Shown here piece after piece: positions 52,032 to 60,281 of a stretch of DNA of 64,000 bases. Below the pieces are notes generated by a model. It was not told the origin of the DNA. It made no database searches and saw nothing but the letters and a program-made list of their open reading frames with translations. The stretch lies in NCBI GenBank assembly GCA_038245725.1, contig JBBRSD010000002.1, positions 186,001 to 250,000 of the forward strand. The letters are read 5' to 3'. The position numbers and the translations under genes were made by a program. The DNA is from JBBRSD01 sp038245725. GTDB lineage: Bacteria > Actinomycetota > Coriobacteriia > Anaerosomatales > JAAXUF01. The first letter of the stretch is position 1. Every line of letters starts with the position of its first letter.

Positions 52032-52661
52032 CTACTTCACCGATTGGGCGGATAGGGACTCGGGTGTCTTCACGATCTTGGCCGCCGTGGTGAATTGCAC
52101 GACAGTCGTCGGCGTCGTGATGTTGCTGGCAGCATCCCACGACCCCCAGCTCCCGTTCTGGGCGTTCGAGAGCCACACGTCGGTGACCTCGGGGAGCGCA
52201 TTCAAGCGAACGAGCGTCTTGGCGACGGACTTGTACGACTGATTCATGCCTTCGTTCCTCGAGCGTGGCGTGTTGCCGCCAAAGGTCAAGCCAGCCTTCT
52301 CGTCGAGGCTCAGGCTATCCAGCCAAACCTCGTCAGGCAGCACGAGGGAGACTTCCTCGGCAATCTTGCCGAGGTTCATCCGGTCCGAAAGAGCGGTCTG
52401 CGCGATCGCTTGCCGGTCCGTGAACTCCTTTTCCTTCTTCTCGAAGACATCGAACGCCTTGCCCTGTTCGGCATACTGCTGCGCCAGATCGCGAGCGTTT
52501 TGGAGTTCGTCGCTCTTCTGCTGAACCAGAACGTAGAGCCCTGCGGCGCTCATAAGCACGATCAGGACGAGGCCGATCGAGATAATGAAGACGTAACGGT
52601 ACCAGCCTTCGAACCTCTGTCGGTCGAGCACTTCGCGTGGGAGAAGGTTGATGCGCAGCAT
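52032..52661 (-). CDS. pilN: PilN, type IV pilus alignment subcomplex protein
   Basis: A 209-residue bitopic protein. The N-terminal RINLLPREVL is the motif that docks into PilM. One helix follows (VFIISIGLVLIVLMSAAGLY), then a coiled coil (about 45-95), then a small alpha/beta domain with LPDEVWLDSLSLDEK. It directly abuts pilM and precedes pilO by five bases. Confidence 0.9.
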   Translation of the reverse strand: MLRINLLPREVLDRQRFEGWYRYVFIISIGLVLIVLMSAAGLYVLVQQKSDELQNARDLAQQYAEQGKAFDVFEKKEKEFTDRQAIAQTALSDRMNLGKIAEEVSLVLPDEVWLDSLSLDEKAGLTFGGNTPRSRNEGMNQSYKSVAKTLVRLNALPEVTDVWLSNAQNGSWGSWDAASNITTPTTVVQFTTAAKIVKTPESLSAQSVK

Positions 52662-53786
52662 CTACGACACCCTCCCCAGAGCCAGACCGATCGCGGCCGC
52701 GCAGCCCATTCTGTCTGGCAGCACGTTCGCCTCGGCAGAACCACTTGTGCTGACACCGGCCAGGGCATCGCCGATCACGACCTGGGTCTGCAAGCCTCGC
52801 TCGAGGTAGATGGGGAGGTTCTTGAGCCCGGCCCCCGTGCCGGTGAGGTAGATACGGCCGATATTGTGCACCTGTGTCGTCTGCGTCAAGTAGTAGTCAA
52901 ACGAGCGACGAACCTCGGCCACGAAGCGGTTCGCCTCGCGCTCGAGGGCCTCCCTCGCTGTCTGAACAACCTGGGGGTCGACGTCGACGGCCACATCGTC
53001 CGGCGCATCGATATTCGGGAGACCCACCTTCGCCTTGAGATTCTCGGCCTCGTCGAAGGTGAGGTTCAACACATTGGCGATCGATTGCGTGAACTGGTTC
53101 GCGGCAAGCGAAGAGACGCGCGTGAACCGCGGAAGTCCGCGTTCTACCACGGCGATGTTGGTCAGGCCGGAGCTGATGTGTACGATGCCGACCGCCTCGC
53201 CAGGCGTCTCGGACTCCTCGGCAAGCCAGCTCGGTGTAGCACCGAGGAGGGCGCGCACGAGCGCGAATGCGGTGACGTCTACCTGCGCAAGACGAAGGCC
53301 AGCGCCTTCAACCGCAGCCACGATGTTCCCGATCATGTCTCGCTGAGCCGCCACAAGGAGCACTTCCATCATGTGCTCGTCGGCCGGCGTCATGTAGTCA
53401 CCGATGATCTGGAAGTCGATGATCGCTTCTTCGATCGGGATCGGGATGTAGTCCTGGGCTTGATACTGGATCGCGCCGGCAAGTTCCGCATGCTCCATGA
53501 AGGGAAGATCGATGAGTCGAACCACGACTTTCTGGTTCGATACGCCCACAGCGACCGTCTTGTTGCGAAGTCCGCTGTGTTTCCACAACTCGCGGATGGC
53601 AAGCGACACGGCTTCGGGATCCACGACCTCGCCCTCAACCACGGCGCCGAACGGCATGGAGACGAGCCCGTAGGCCGTCAGCGCATTGCCGGAACCGGAA
53701 GGTTTGATCTGAGCGGCGCGGATAAAGTCAGTCCCGATATCCAGACCGACAGGCGGTAATACGGCGCCGAGCGATACCGGAGCCAA
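52662..53786 (-). CDS. pilM: PilM, actin-like type IV pilus assembly protein
   Basis: A 374-residue cytoplasmic protein with the actin-like fold. PPVGLDIGTDFIRAAQI is phosphate-1, VGIVHISSGLTNIAVV is phosphate-2 and IGRIYLTGTGAGLKNLP is the adenosine motif. It holds the PilN N-terminus at the inner membrane. TTG at 53786 follows GGGAGGG. It is the first gene of the pilMNOP-aro operon, with a clear promoter about 70 bases upstream. Confidence 0.93.
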   Translation of the reverse strand: MAPVSLGAVLPPVGLDIGTDFIRAAQIKPSGSGNALTAYGLVSMPFGAVVEGEVVDPEAVSLAIRELWKHSGLRNKTVAVGVSNQKVVVRLIDLPFMEHAELAGAIQYQAQDYIPIPIEEAIIDFQIIGDYMTPADEHMMEVLLVAAQRDMIGNIVAAVEGAGLRLAQVDVTAFALVRALLGATPSWLAEESETPGEAVGIVHISSGLTNIAVVERGLPRFTRVSSLAANQFTQSIANVLNLTFDEAENLKAKVGLPNIDAPDDVAVDVDPQVVQTAREALEREANRFVAEVRRSFDYYLTQTTQVHNIGRIYLTGTGAGLKNLPIYLERGLQTQVVIGDALAGVSTSGSAEANVLPDRMGCAAAIGLALGRVS

Positions 53787-53853
53787 CTCGTCCCTCCCTC
53801 AACTGCTGCTACGTTTAGACCACGACTAATGCTGCGACGATGGGCTCGTGCAG

Positions 53854-53881
53854 ATAATACCACACCCGGCGCGGCCGACAA
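53854..53881 (-). promoter_or_regulatory. Predicted promoter of the pilM operon (extended -10)
   Basis: Minus strand TTGTCG (53876-53881) and TATTAT (53854-53859) with a 16-base spacer, and TG one base before the -10 box (extended -10). The start site would be near 53847, giving a leader of about 60 bases. Confidence 0.6.
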
Positions 53882-54034
53882 TGCGTGCGATGAGCGCCTT
53901 GTCTTTGTCCCAAAACGGCACTCCCCCGCAGGGCCACTCGCAGGGCAAACCTCACCCTTCGGCGATTCCTGCTCGACCGTCCTCCAAAGTATCGGCAGCT
54001 CAAGTGGGGTTCTGGAGTGAAACACGATGCCGAT

Positions 54035-54052
54035 TTGTGACCTGCATCACGC
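54035..54052. promoter_or_regulatory. CRP/FNR-like operator upstream of pilM
   Basis: The plus strand reads TTGTGACCTGCATCACGC. The core GTGA-N6-TCAC matches the CRP consensus TGTGA-N6-TCACA at nine of ten positions. It lies just past the pilD stop, about 190 bases upstream of the predicted pilM start site. The same 14-base core occurs inverted at 55633-55646. Confidence 0.45.
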
Positions 54053-54054
54053 GA

Positions 54055-54906
54055 TCATGCGAACAGGCGCATGTACCAATCAACCAGAGGCGCCCCGACA
54101 AGGGCAACGATCACTGCAGAGGCGGCCAGGAAGGGGCCGAACGGAAACTTGTGTCGCATCCCCTGATCACTCCCGCGGGCGGCGAAGAGACCCCAGATCG
54201 ATCCCGCCGCGCTCGCCAGCAGGAGCACAAGCAGACTGTAGATCCCGACGAACAGGCCGATGACCGACAGAAGCTTGATATCACCCATCCCGAAACCGTT
54301 CGTCCCACGAACCCGCGCGTACACGAGCGCGATAATGAGCACGAACCCGGCCGAAACCAAAGTCCCGAGCAAGGCGCCCACCACGGGAGCGCCAAACAGG
54401 CCGGTCCCGAGCGGCGTGAGTGGCAGGAGCACGTTCGGTGTCAGCTGCGAGACGAGCACGCCGGACACACCGACGACAGCAAGGATGCCGACAAGCGAGT
54501 TGGGCAGGCGCATCGTGTCCACGTCGATGAACGACAACAGAAGCAGCACGTAGAAGAAGACGATCGCGGCGGCTGTCTGTGGCGTAAACCCGAACCTAAC
54601 GGTGGCGGCCAGCCACAGAAGGCCGGAAAGCAGCTCCACTGCCGGGTAGCGAACCGAGATCGGGACACCGCACGCCCGACACCTGCCGAGAAGCAGGAAC
54701 CACGACAGCAAGGGGACGTTGTCGTACCACTGGATGGGAGTCTCGCACTGTGGGCAGTGCGAAGCTGGAACTGACAATGACTCGGCCCGGGGCAGCCGCC
54801 AGATCACGACATTGCCGAAGGAACCGAACACCAGTCCAAGCAAGAAGCTCGTTGCGTAGAAGAAGACGTCCAGGGTTCTCTCCCAAGTCACAGTGGCGCG
54901 AATCAT
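54055..54906 (-). CDS. pilD: PilD, prepilin peptidase and N-methyltransferase
   Basis: A 283-residue polytopic membrane aspartyl protease that cuts prepilin leaders and methylates the new N-terminus. It has the zinc-binding pair CPQC and CRAC in the cytoplasmic loop (about 50-80) and catalytic aspartates in SFIDVDTMRLP and FGMGDIKLL. All pilin-like genes in the window are likely substrates. It follows pilA, separated by a strong terminator. Confidence 0.93.
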   Translation of the reverse strand: MIRATVTWERTLDVFFYATSFLLGLVFGSFGNVVIWRLPRAESLSVPASHCPQCETPIQWYDNVPLLSWFLLLGRCRACGVPISVRYPAVELLSGLLWLAATVRFGFTPQTAAAIVFFYVLLLLSFIDVDTMRLPNSLVGILAVVGVSGVLVSQLTPNVLLPLTPLGTGLFGAPVVGALLGTLVSAGFVLIIALVYARVRGTNGFGMGDIKLLSVIGLFVGIYSLLVLLLASAAGSIWGLFAARGSDQGMRHKFPFGPFLAASAVIVALVGAPLVDWYMRLFA

Positions 54907-55022
54907 TCTAGCGCTCCGGGCGCCCGTGCGCTCTGCTCCGGGAGCGTCATTCCCGCGAGTCGCTGCGACTACGAGATACTCCTCATCCTAATGAGCGCGC
55001 GAAGGGGTTCGATGGAACGTGG

Positions 55023-55057
55023 AAGGGCTGGTGACAACTAAGTTGTCACCAGCCCTT
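55023..55057. terminator. Strong bidirectional-type terminator after pilA
   Basis: A 17-base perfect inverted repeat, starting AAGGGCTGG at 55023 and ending CCAGCCCTT at 55057, with the stem closing around a short TAG-centred loop. It lies about 37 bases after the pilA stop and isolates pilA from pilD, as expected for an abundant pilin mRNA. Confidence 0.85.
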
Positions 55058-55094
55058 TGCTTGTGCTTCAAGCCACGTTCAGATGATTGGCGGC

Positions 55095-55430
55095 CTAGAA
55101 GTGGCCGTGGGACGCATCCGCCGCAACCGTGCCGCTAGCGTCAGTCGTGTAACCGTTGCCGCTCGTGGGGCACTTCGGAGCAACCTTGATGTAGTTCGGG
55201 ACGAGATCGGGAAGGGCGACCGTCTGGGCGACGCCGGTATTGTCGTCCGCAAGCCAGTTCTGGAATGAGCCCTCGATCGTCCGCTGGTTCGCGAAGCAAG
55301 ACTTCTTCTGAGCGTTGGACTTTGCAGCGTTGAACACAGGAATAGCGATAGCGATAAGGATACCGATAATAAGTACGACGACCATGAGTTCCACGAGGGT
55401 GAAGCCCTCTTCCTTACGGAACAATTTCAT
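55095..55430 (-). CDS. pilA: PilA, major type IV pilin
   Basis: A 111-residue prepilin. The leader is MKLFRKEEG, cut before the mature start FTLVELMVVVLIIGILIAIA with glutamate 5. The C-terminal domain is small (about 80 residues) with two cysteines (CFANQ and KCPTS) that could form a disulfide. GGAGGTGC precedes the ATG. A strong terminator, a leader hairpin and its own intergenic region mark it as a separate, highly expressed unit. Confidence 0.95.
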   Translation of the reverse strand: MKLFRKEEGFTLVELMVVVLIIGILIAIAIPVFNAAKSNAQKKSCFANQRTIEGSFQNWLADDNTGVAQTVALPDLVPNYIKVAPKCPTSGNGYTTDASGTVAADASHGHF

Positions 55431-55467
55431 GACCTCGCACCTCCTCTCCCCCTACCGGGGAACACGT

Positions 55468-55484
55468 GGGAGCCTTTTGCTCCC
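55468..55484 (-). ncRNA. Leader hairpin of the pilA mRNA
   Basis: Minus strand GGGAGC-AAAAG-GCTCCC, a six-base-pair stem and five-base loop, about 40 bases before the pilA start. With no T-run it is more likely a 5' stabiliser than a terminator. Confidence 0.45.
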
Positions 55485-55632
55485 AACCTGACACTGTGTA
55501 TATCGGTGTGGCACCAGCGGACTTGAGGAGTTTCTCCATCATTTCTCGACAAGGCCGCGCAGGCCTGCACCATCTTCCCTGCACCCGCGGGCACGTGCTC
55601 GAATCAAAACAACGCGATGACTCACGCTAGTG

Positions 55633-55646
55633 GTGATGCAGGTCAC
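55633..55646. promoter_or_regulatory. CRP/FNR-like operator upstream of pilA
   Basis: The plus strand reads GTGATGCAGGTCAC, identical in the opposite orientation to the site at 54037-54050. It directly abuts the pilC stop codon (55647-55649) and lies about 200 bases before the pilA start. Half-site matches to the CRP consensus are eight of ten. Confidence 0.4.
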
Positions 55647-56855
55647 TTACTTCACGAGGGCGACGACCTGGAACATCGGCAGGTAGAGCGCGATGACCAT
55701 GCCGCCCACGACCACGCCGAGCGAAGCCATCATGAGCGGCTCGATGAGAGACGTCAGCCCTTCGGTGGCGACCGAGACCTCCTCATCGTAGAAGTCCGCG
55801 ATCTTGTCGAGCATTGCGTCCAACGCGCCGGTCTCCTCGCCGACCGCAATCATCTGGACGAGCATCGATGGGAACACCTTCGACTCTGATAGCGGCTTCG
55901 CGATCGTCTCGCCTTCCCTGATCGCAGTCCTCGCGTGCTTGACCGCATTCGCGACGACGTTGTTGCCCGCAGTATCGGCGACGATGTCGAGCGCTGACAG
56001 GATCGGCACACCCGCCGAAACGAGCGTTCCGAACGTGCGCGTGAACTTCGCCAGTGCAATCTTTCGGGTGAGCGTCCCGAAGACCGGCATATTGAGCTTC
56101 GCACCGTCCCAGATGGTCTTACCTGGACCTGAAGACCACCATTTGAAGAGAGCAATGATGGCGAAGATGGCCACGAAGATGACGACGCCCCAGATGCTTA
56201 TCATGACGTGCGAAATGTTGACGAGAAGCTGGGTGATGGCGGGAAGTTGGCCTCCCATGTCGTTGAACATCTTCTCGAACGTCGGAACGACGAAAACCAT
56301 CATCGCTATCAGGACGACAAGAACAAGCCCTCCCATTGCGATGGGATATGTCATCGCTGACTTGATCTTGCCTTTGAGCGCCATTTCGGCCTCAAGGTGG
56401 TCAGCCAGGCGGTTCAGGACCTCATCGAGAACACCACCCGTCTCGCCTGCCCGAACCATGTTGACGAAGATCGAAGGAAACACCTTCGGGTGCTTGCCCA
56501 AGGCATCGGAGAGCGACTGGCCAGACTCGACGTCCTTGCCGATCTGCGTGATGACGATACGCAGGGTCGGGCTCTCGGTCTGCGCCCCGAGGATCGACAG
56601 ACACTTGGTCAACGAAAGACCGGCGCCGATCATCGTCGAGAATTGGCGCGAGAAGATCGTCACTTCCTTCGGCTTGACCTTCGCCCCGATCTGGAGGCTG
56701 TTGAGCTGGGCTAAACCGCCCTGCTGATTGAGCTCCAGGATGATGTAACCCATCTGAGCCAGCCGGCTTTGGACGGCATCCTTGTTCTCGCCCTCGAGTT
56801 TGCCCTTGACGACCTTGCCGGCTTTATCTCGGACAGAATATACGAACGTGGCCAT
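55647..56855 (-). CDS. pilC: PilC, type IV pilus inner-membrane platform protein
   Basis: A 402-residue platform protein that couples the PilB ATPase to pilin insertion. It has two GspF domains: RQFSTMIGAGLSLTKCLSIL to ETGGVLDEVLNRLADH, and RTFGTLVSAGVPILSALDIV to ETGALDAMLDKIADFY, with three membrane segments. GGAGGAG precedes the ATG. It follows pilB by 42 bases. Confidence 0.96.
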   Translation of the reverse strand: MATFVYSVRDKAGKVVKGKLEGENKDAVQSRLAQMGYIILELNQQGGLAQLNSLQIGAKVKPKEVTIFSRQFSTMIGAGLSLTKCLSILGAQTESPTLRIVITQIGKDVESGQSLSDALGKHPKVFPSIFVNMVRAGETGGVLDEVLNRLADHLEAEMALKGKIKSAMTYPIAMGGLVLVVLIAMMVFVVPTFEKMFNDMGGQLPAITQLLVNISHVMISIWGVVIFVAIFAIIALFKWWSSGPGKTIWDGAKLNMPVFGTLTRKIALAKFTRTFGTLVSAGVPILSALDIVADTAGNNVVANAVKHARTAIREGETIAKPLSESKVFPSMLVQMIAVGEETGALDAMLDKIADFYDEEVSVATEGLTSLIEPLMMASLGVVVGGMVIALYLPMFQVVALVK

Positions 56856-56897
56856 CTCGACTCCTCCAAACGCGCGGTCGTACCGAAGCCCTCATGA

Positions 56898-58571
56898 TCA
56901 CACGATGACTCGGACTATCTCCTCGATCGAGGTCTGACCCAAGCGGACTTTCTCAAGCCCGTCCTGCCGAAGAGTCATCATCCCCTGCTCGATAGCGACC
57001 TGACGGATGACTTCCGAAGTCGCTTCTTCGATGCATAGCTTGCTGATCTCTTCAGACATCAAGAGCACCTCGTGGACTCCAAGACGTCCCTTGTAGCCCG
57101 TGCCGCCACATTTCTTGCACCCGACGGCCCGGTAGACGATCTCGGGTAGGTTATCGGCACGGTAGCCCGCGTCGATGAGCACCTCGCGCTTGGGCCTCCA
57201 CTCCTGTTTGCACTCAGGGCACAAACGGCGTGCAAGGCGCTGAGCCAGCACGCAGTCCACCGCCGACGAGACCAGAAAGGGCTCTACGCCCATCTCTATC
57301 AGGCGCGTGATTGCTCCAGCTGAGTCGTTGGTGTGAAGCGTGGAGAGCACGAGGTGGCCCGTGAGCGCCGACTCGACAGCGATCTTTGCAGTCTCCTGAT
57401 CTCGAATCTCACCGATCAGGATGATGTCCGGCGAGCAGCGCAGGAAGGAACGCAGAGCGCGCGCGAACGTGAGCCCGGCCCGGGAGTTCATCTGGCACTG
57501 GTTCACGCCCGGAAGCCGGTATTCGACCGGATCCTCAGCCGTGATGATGTGTCGTGCGGGGTCGTTGAGAACGTTGATCGCGGCGTACAGTGAGGTCGAC
57601 TTACCCGAACCCGTGGGACCGGTGACCAGGATTGCGCCATACGGCTTTGTGAAAGCCCCCTCGAAACGATCGAGAGAGCTGGGCAAGAAGCCAAGGTCTT
57701 TAAGCTCCAGCAGAATCGCGTCCTTGCGCAGGATCCTCAGTACGACTCGCTCGCCATACACGGTCGGGAGCGTGGACACGCGAAAGTCGACCTTGTGTCC
57801 GCTCACGGTCACGGCGCAGTGACCGTCCTGCGGCTTGCGAGACTCGGCGATATCGAGCTCAGACATGATCTTGAAGCGGGAGATGATCGATGTCTGAATC
57901 GATTTAGGTGCTGGCGCCATCGCCTCGTGCAGCACGCCGTCGATCCGGAACCGGACGCGAAGGTCGTTTTCCTGAGGCTCGATATGAATATCGGACGCAC
58001 GGTCGGCGACCGCCTTCTGAATGATGTAGTTCACGAGCTTGACCGCGGGAGCCTCGCTCGAGACCTCGGTGAGGCCCGCAAGATCCTCATCAGATACATC
58101 TTCGGTTCCAAGGAAGAGGTCTTCTTCAGACTCATCAGCTTCCCGGTAGAACTCATCAATCGCCGCGAGGATGTCGTCTTTTGTCGATATCGCGGGCTTG
58201 ATGTCGTAGCCGGTGATTATCCGCAGGTCGTCGAGGGCCAGGACGTTTTGAGGGTCCGCCATCGCAACGACGAGCAGATCGTCGCGTATCTCGACTGGCA
58301 TCAGGATGTAGCGGCTCGCCAGTTCTTTGGCTACAAGGCTGACGGCACCAGGTTCAGGGCGACGTTCGCTGAAATCGATGTACTCGATGCCGATCTGCTT
58401 GGCCATGACGGACAGAATCGCGCCTTGGGAGGCGTAGCCAAGATCGACGAGGATCTTGCCCAACGGACTCCCCGTGGCGCGATGCACCTCGAGGGCGTCG
58501 TTGAGCTGCTTGTCGGTGATGATGCCGGCCCGCATAAGAAGCATGCCGAGCCGTTGACCTGCTTCCGCCAC
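56898..58571 (-). CDS. pilB: PilB, type IV pilus extension ATPase
   Basis: A 557-residue hexameric ATPase that powers pilus extension. The N-terminal GspE-II domain (about 10-150) is followed by the Walker A GPTGSGKST at 318-326, Asp box IITAEDPVEYRL, Walker B region LIGEIRDQETA and His box LSTLHTNDSAGA. The zinc tetracysteine is CPEC (451-454) and CKKC (485-488). GTG at 58571. No PilT retraction ATPase is in the window. Confidence 0.96.
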   Translation of the reverse strand: MAEAGQRLGMLLMRAGIITDKQLNDALEVHRATGSPLGKILVDLGYASQGAILSVMAKQIGIEYIDFSERRPEPGAVSLVAKELASRYILMPVEIRDDLLVVAMADPQNVLALDDLRIITGYDIKPAISTKDDILAAIDEFYREADESEEDLFLGTEDVSDEDLAGLTEVSSEAPAVKLVNYIIQKAVADRASDIHIEPQENDLRVRFRIDGVLHEAMAPAPKSIQTSIISRFKIMSELDIAESRKPQDGHCAVTVSGHKVDFRVSTLPTVYGERVVLRILRKDAILLELKDLGFLPSSLDRFEGAFTKPYGAILVTGPTGSGKSTSLYAAINVLNDPARHIITAEDPVEYRLPGVNQCQMNSRAGLTFARALRSFLRCSPDIILIGEIRDQETAKIAVESALTGHLVLSTLHTNDSAGAITRLIEMGVEPFLVSSAVDCVLAQRLARRLCPECKQEWRPKREVLIDAGYRADNLPEIVYRAVGCKKCGGTGYKGRLGVHEVLLMSEEISKLCIEEATSEVIRQVAIEQGMMTLRQDGLEKVRLGQTSIEEIVRVIV

Positions 58572-58679
58572 CTGCGACCTCTTCTACGACTGCGGAAATC
58601 CGTATCGCGGGAAGCCCGGGACACGGGGAGCACGGCAACATGATACGACGATTCGCACCGAGCGGCATCCCCGCGGGTG

Positions 58680-60281
58680 TCAGCCCGAGCGCGCCGACTT
58701 CAAGTCTTCAAAGAGCGCATCCGCGTAACGCCTGAACTGGTCGTAGGTCTTCGTCCCGTGCTTGACCCCGACACGATGGTCTCCGAACCACATCTCCACA
58801 GGGGCGACCATGACAATGTCAGACGCCGCGTCGCGCGCAGGTGCCACCGTCGCCGATGCGATCAACGGCGCGAAACGCGCTGCGGAGACATCGCCACCTC
58901 CGACGGGCGTCGCGACGCGCACCGTTGCACGCGGCCGAGGATTGCGTCGAACGGGCGCCTCATCGCCGATCAGCTCCCGTTCGGGTTGCCGTTCGTGCAC
59001 GATGACGGCAGGCCGGTTGACCGGTGGCGCGATCACGTGTGGGGTCTCGGCCGCCGCAGCTCGAGCAGGCGCCGTGAGAGCCGCTTCCGAGTCAACGATT
59101 GTCGGCAGATACTGTTGCTCTCGAAGGACCGACTGCCAGAAGGAGTCCGCCTCGGCCGGTTCCGGCTCGTCGGGAGTCCGGGTCGTCTCGGGGCCGAAGT
59201 TGGGTTCGGCGATCACAACCGGTGGCTGCCACGCCAAGGTAGGCTCCGGTGCGGCAGCAGCCGCTGGCGCCGGATACGGCTCCGGCTCGGGTGGCGGTTC
59301 GAGCCTCACGGGGGACGACGAGACGATCAACGGAACTACCTCGGTCGTGCCGGAGACGGCCGCCTCGGAGATCGCCATCTTCGCAACCACCGGTTCGTAC
59401 AGACTCGGAAGCGGCGGATGCGGCTCGACCTGCACGAGGGGTGCCGGTACGGGTACGGGCACGGGTACGGGCACGGGTACGGGTACGGGCGCAGGCTCCG
59501 GCGCGGGTTGAGGCACGATGCCGGTTGTCGGCAGGACTTCCGGAACACCGGCCATGAGCAGCGCGGCGACCGGAGACACGGCGGGCGCAGGCTGCGGTGG
59601 CTCGGGCGCCTGGCCTGAGGACACAGGAATCGGCATCGGTTGTTGCGATGCAGCTCCCTCAAGCAAGACCTCGGGAATCCCCAACAGCGGCACACGAACC
59701 GATTCTTGCGTCAGGCCGACGGACTCCAGCTGTTGCTGGGGGATGGGCGTGGTCAACGGCTGGCCGACGGGCTCGGTGGTGGGAATGGATCGGGGGGCCG
59801 GCTCAATCTCCGCATTTGGGATGGATTCCGATCCGCGGTCAAGCGAAGTCCCGGGCTCAGTGGCGCGCGGCGGAGTAGGACTGGCCGACGCCTCAACCGC
59901 TCCCACTCCAGGGAGCGGAGCGATTCCGGCGGGCGGGATCGTCGGAAACGATGCGATACGCTGCTCGAGCGCCGCCTCGGGCAGTTTCTCGACTGGAGCG
60001 GGCGACTCGGGCGGTATCCAGCTGCCGGCTCGAAGCGGTGTTAACAGCGCCGCGCTGGGGCTGTCCACCCTCACCGCGACGTCAAGACCCTCGAGGCTCG
60101 TGTCAAACGCCCGGATCTCGGCGGTGGGCGGCTCAGGCGATGCCTCTTGAGCGGAAGCATCCGACAACCCTTGATTATGAGATCGTGCTGCACGGACTAC
60201 CGACACGGCCGTCGCGGTCAGCGCGATGACCAGCATCGCGAACGTCCCCGCAAGCATGTACAGACGGGGGTCCATCGTCAC
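58680..60281 (-). CDS. Proline-rich membrane-anchored protein of the pilus-GTPase cluster
   Basis: A 533-residue protein with an N-terminal helix (MLAGTFAMLVIALTATAVSV), a long low-complexity region rich in Pro, Ala, Glu and Val including seven consecutive Pro-Val pairs, and a conserved-looking C-terminal segment (about 470-533) with MWFGDHRVGVKHGTKTYDQF. No family is recognised. GTG at 60281 overlaps the GTPase stop (GTGA), so it is translated with the GTPase. Topology suggests a rigid spacer between membrane and a C-terminal domain; which side is uncertain. Confidence 0.7.
   Translation of the reverse strand: MTMDPRLYMLAGTFAMLVIALTATAVSVVRAARSHNQGLSDASAQEASPEPPTAEIRAFDTSLEGLDVAVRVDSPSAALLTPLRAGSWIPPESPAPVEKLPEAALEQRIASFPTIPPAGIAPLPGVGAVEASASPTPPRATEPGTSLDRGSESIPNAEIEPAPRSIPTTEPVGQPLTTPIPQQQLESVGLTQESVRVPLLGIPEVLLEGAASQQPMPIPVSSGQAPEPPQPAPAVSPVAALLMAGVPEVLPTTGIVPQPAPEPAPVPVPVPVPVPVPVPAPLVQVEPHPPLPSLYEPVVAKMAISEAAVSGTTEVVPLIVSSSPVRLEPPPEPEPYPAPAAAAAPEPTLAWQPPVVIAEPNFGPETTRTPDEPEPAEADSFWQSVLREQQYLPTIVDSEAALTAPARAAAAETPHVIAPPVNRPAVIVHERQPERELIGDEAPVRRNPRPRATVRVATPVGGGDVSAARFAPLIASATVAPARDAASDIVMVAPVEMWFGDHRVGVKHGTKTYDQFRRYADALFEDLKSARSG
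59446..59492 (-). repeat. Hexanucleotide repeat encoding Pro-Val pairs
   Basis: Seven to eight near-identical six-base units (plus strand GGTACG or GGCACG types) encode a run of Pro-Val dipeptides in the proline-rich protein. Such repeats expand and contract, so copy number may vary between strains. Confidence 0.75.

Noticed and set aside
52095..53759. Long plus-strand open frame of 554 codons
   Set aside because: It is antisense to pilN and pilM, which have clear family motifs; the translation is Arg/Asp/His-rich without recognisable structure.
53920..54000. Possible c-di-GMP-I (GEMM) riboswitch before the pilM operon, because of GCAGGGCAAACC
   Set aside because: The motif is on the plus strand, opposite to transcription, and the rest of the conserved core (GGGACGCAAAGCC and the receptor) is missing.
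55510..55540. Sigma-54-type promoter for pilA (TGGCAC followed by TTGA)
   Set aside because: It is on the wrong strand, the spacing between elements is too long, and actinobacteria generally lack sigma-54.
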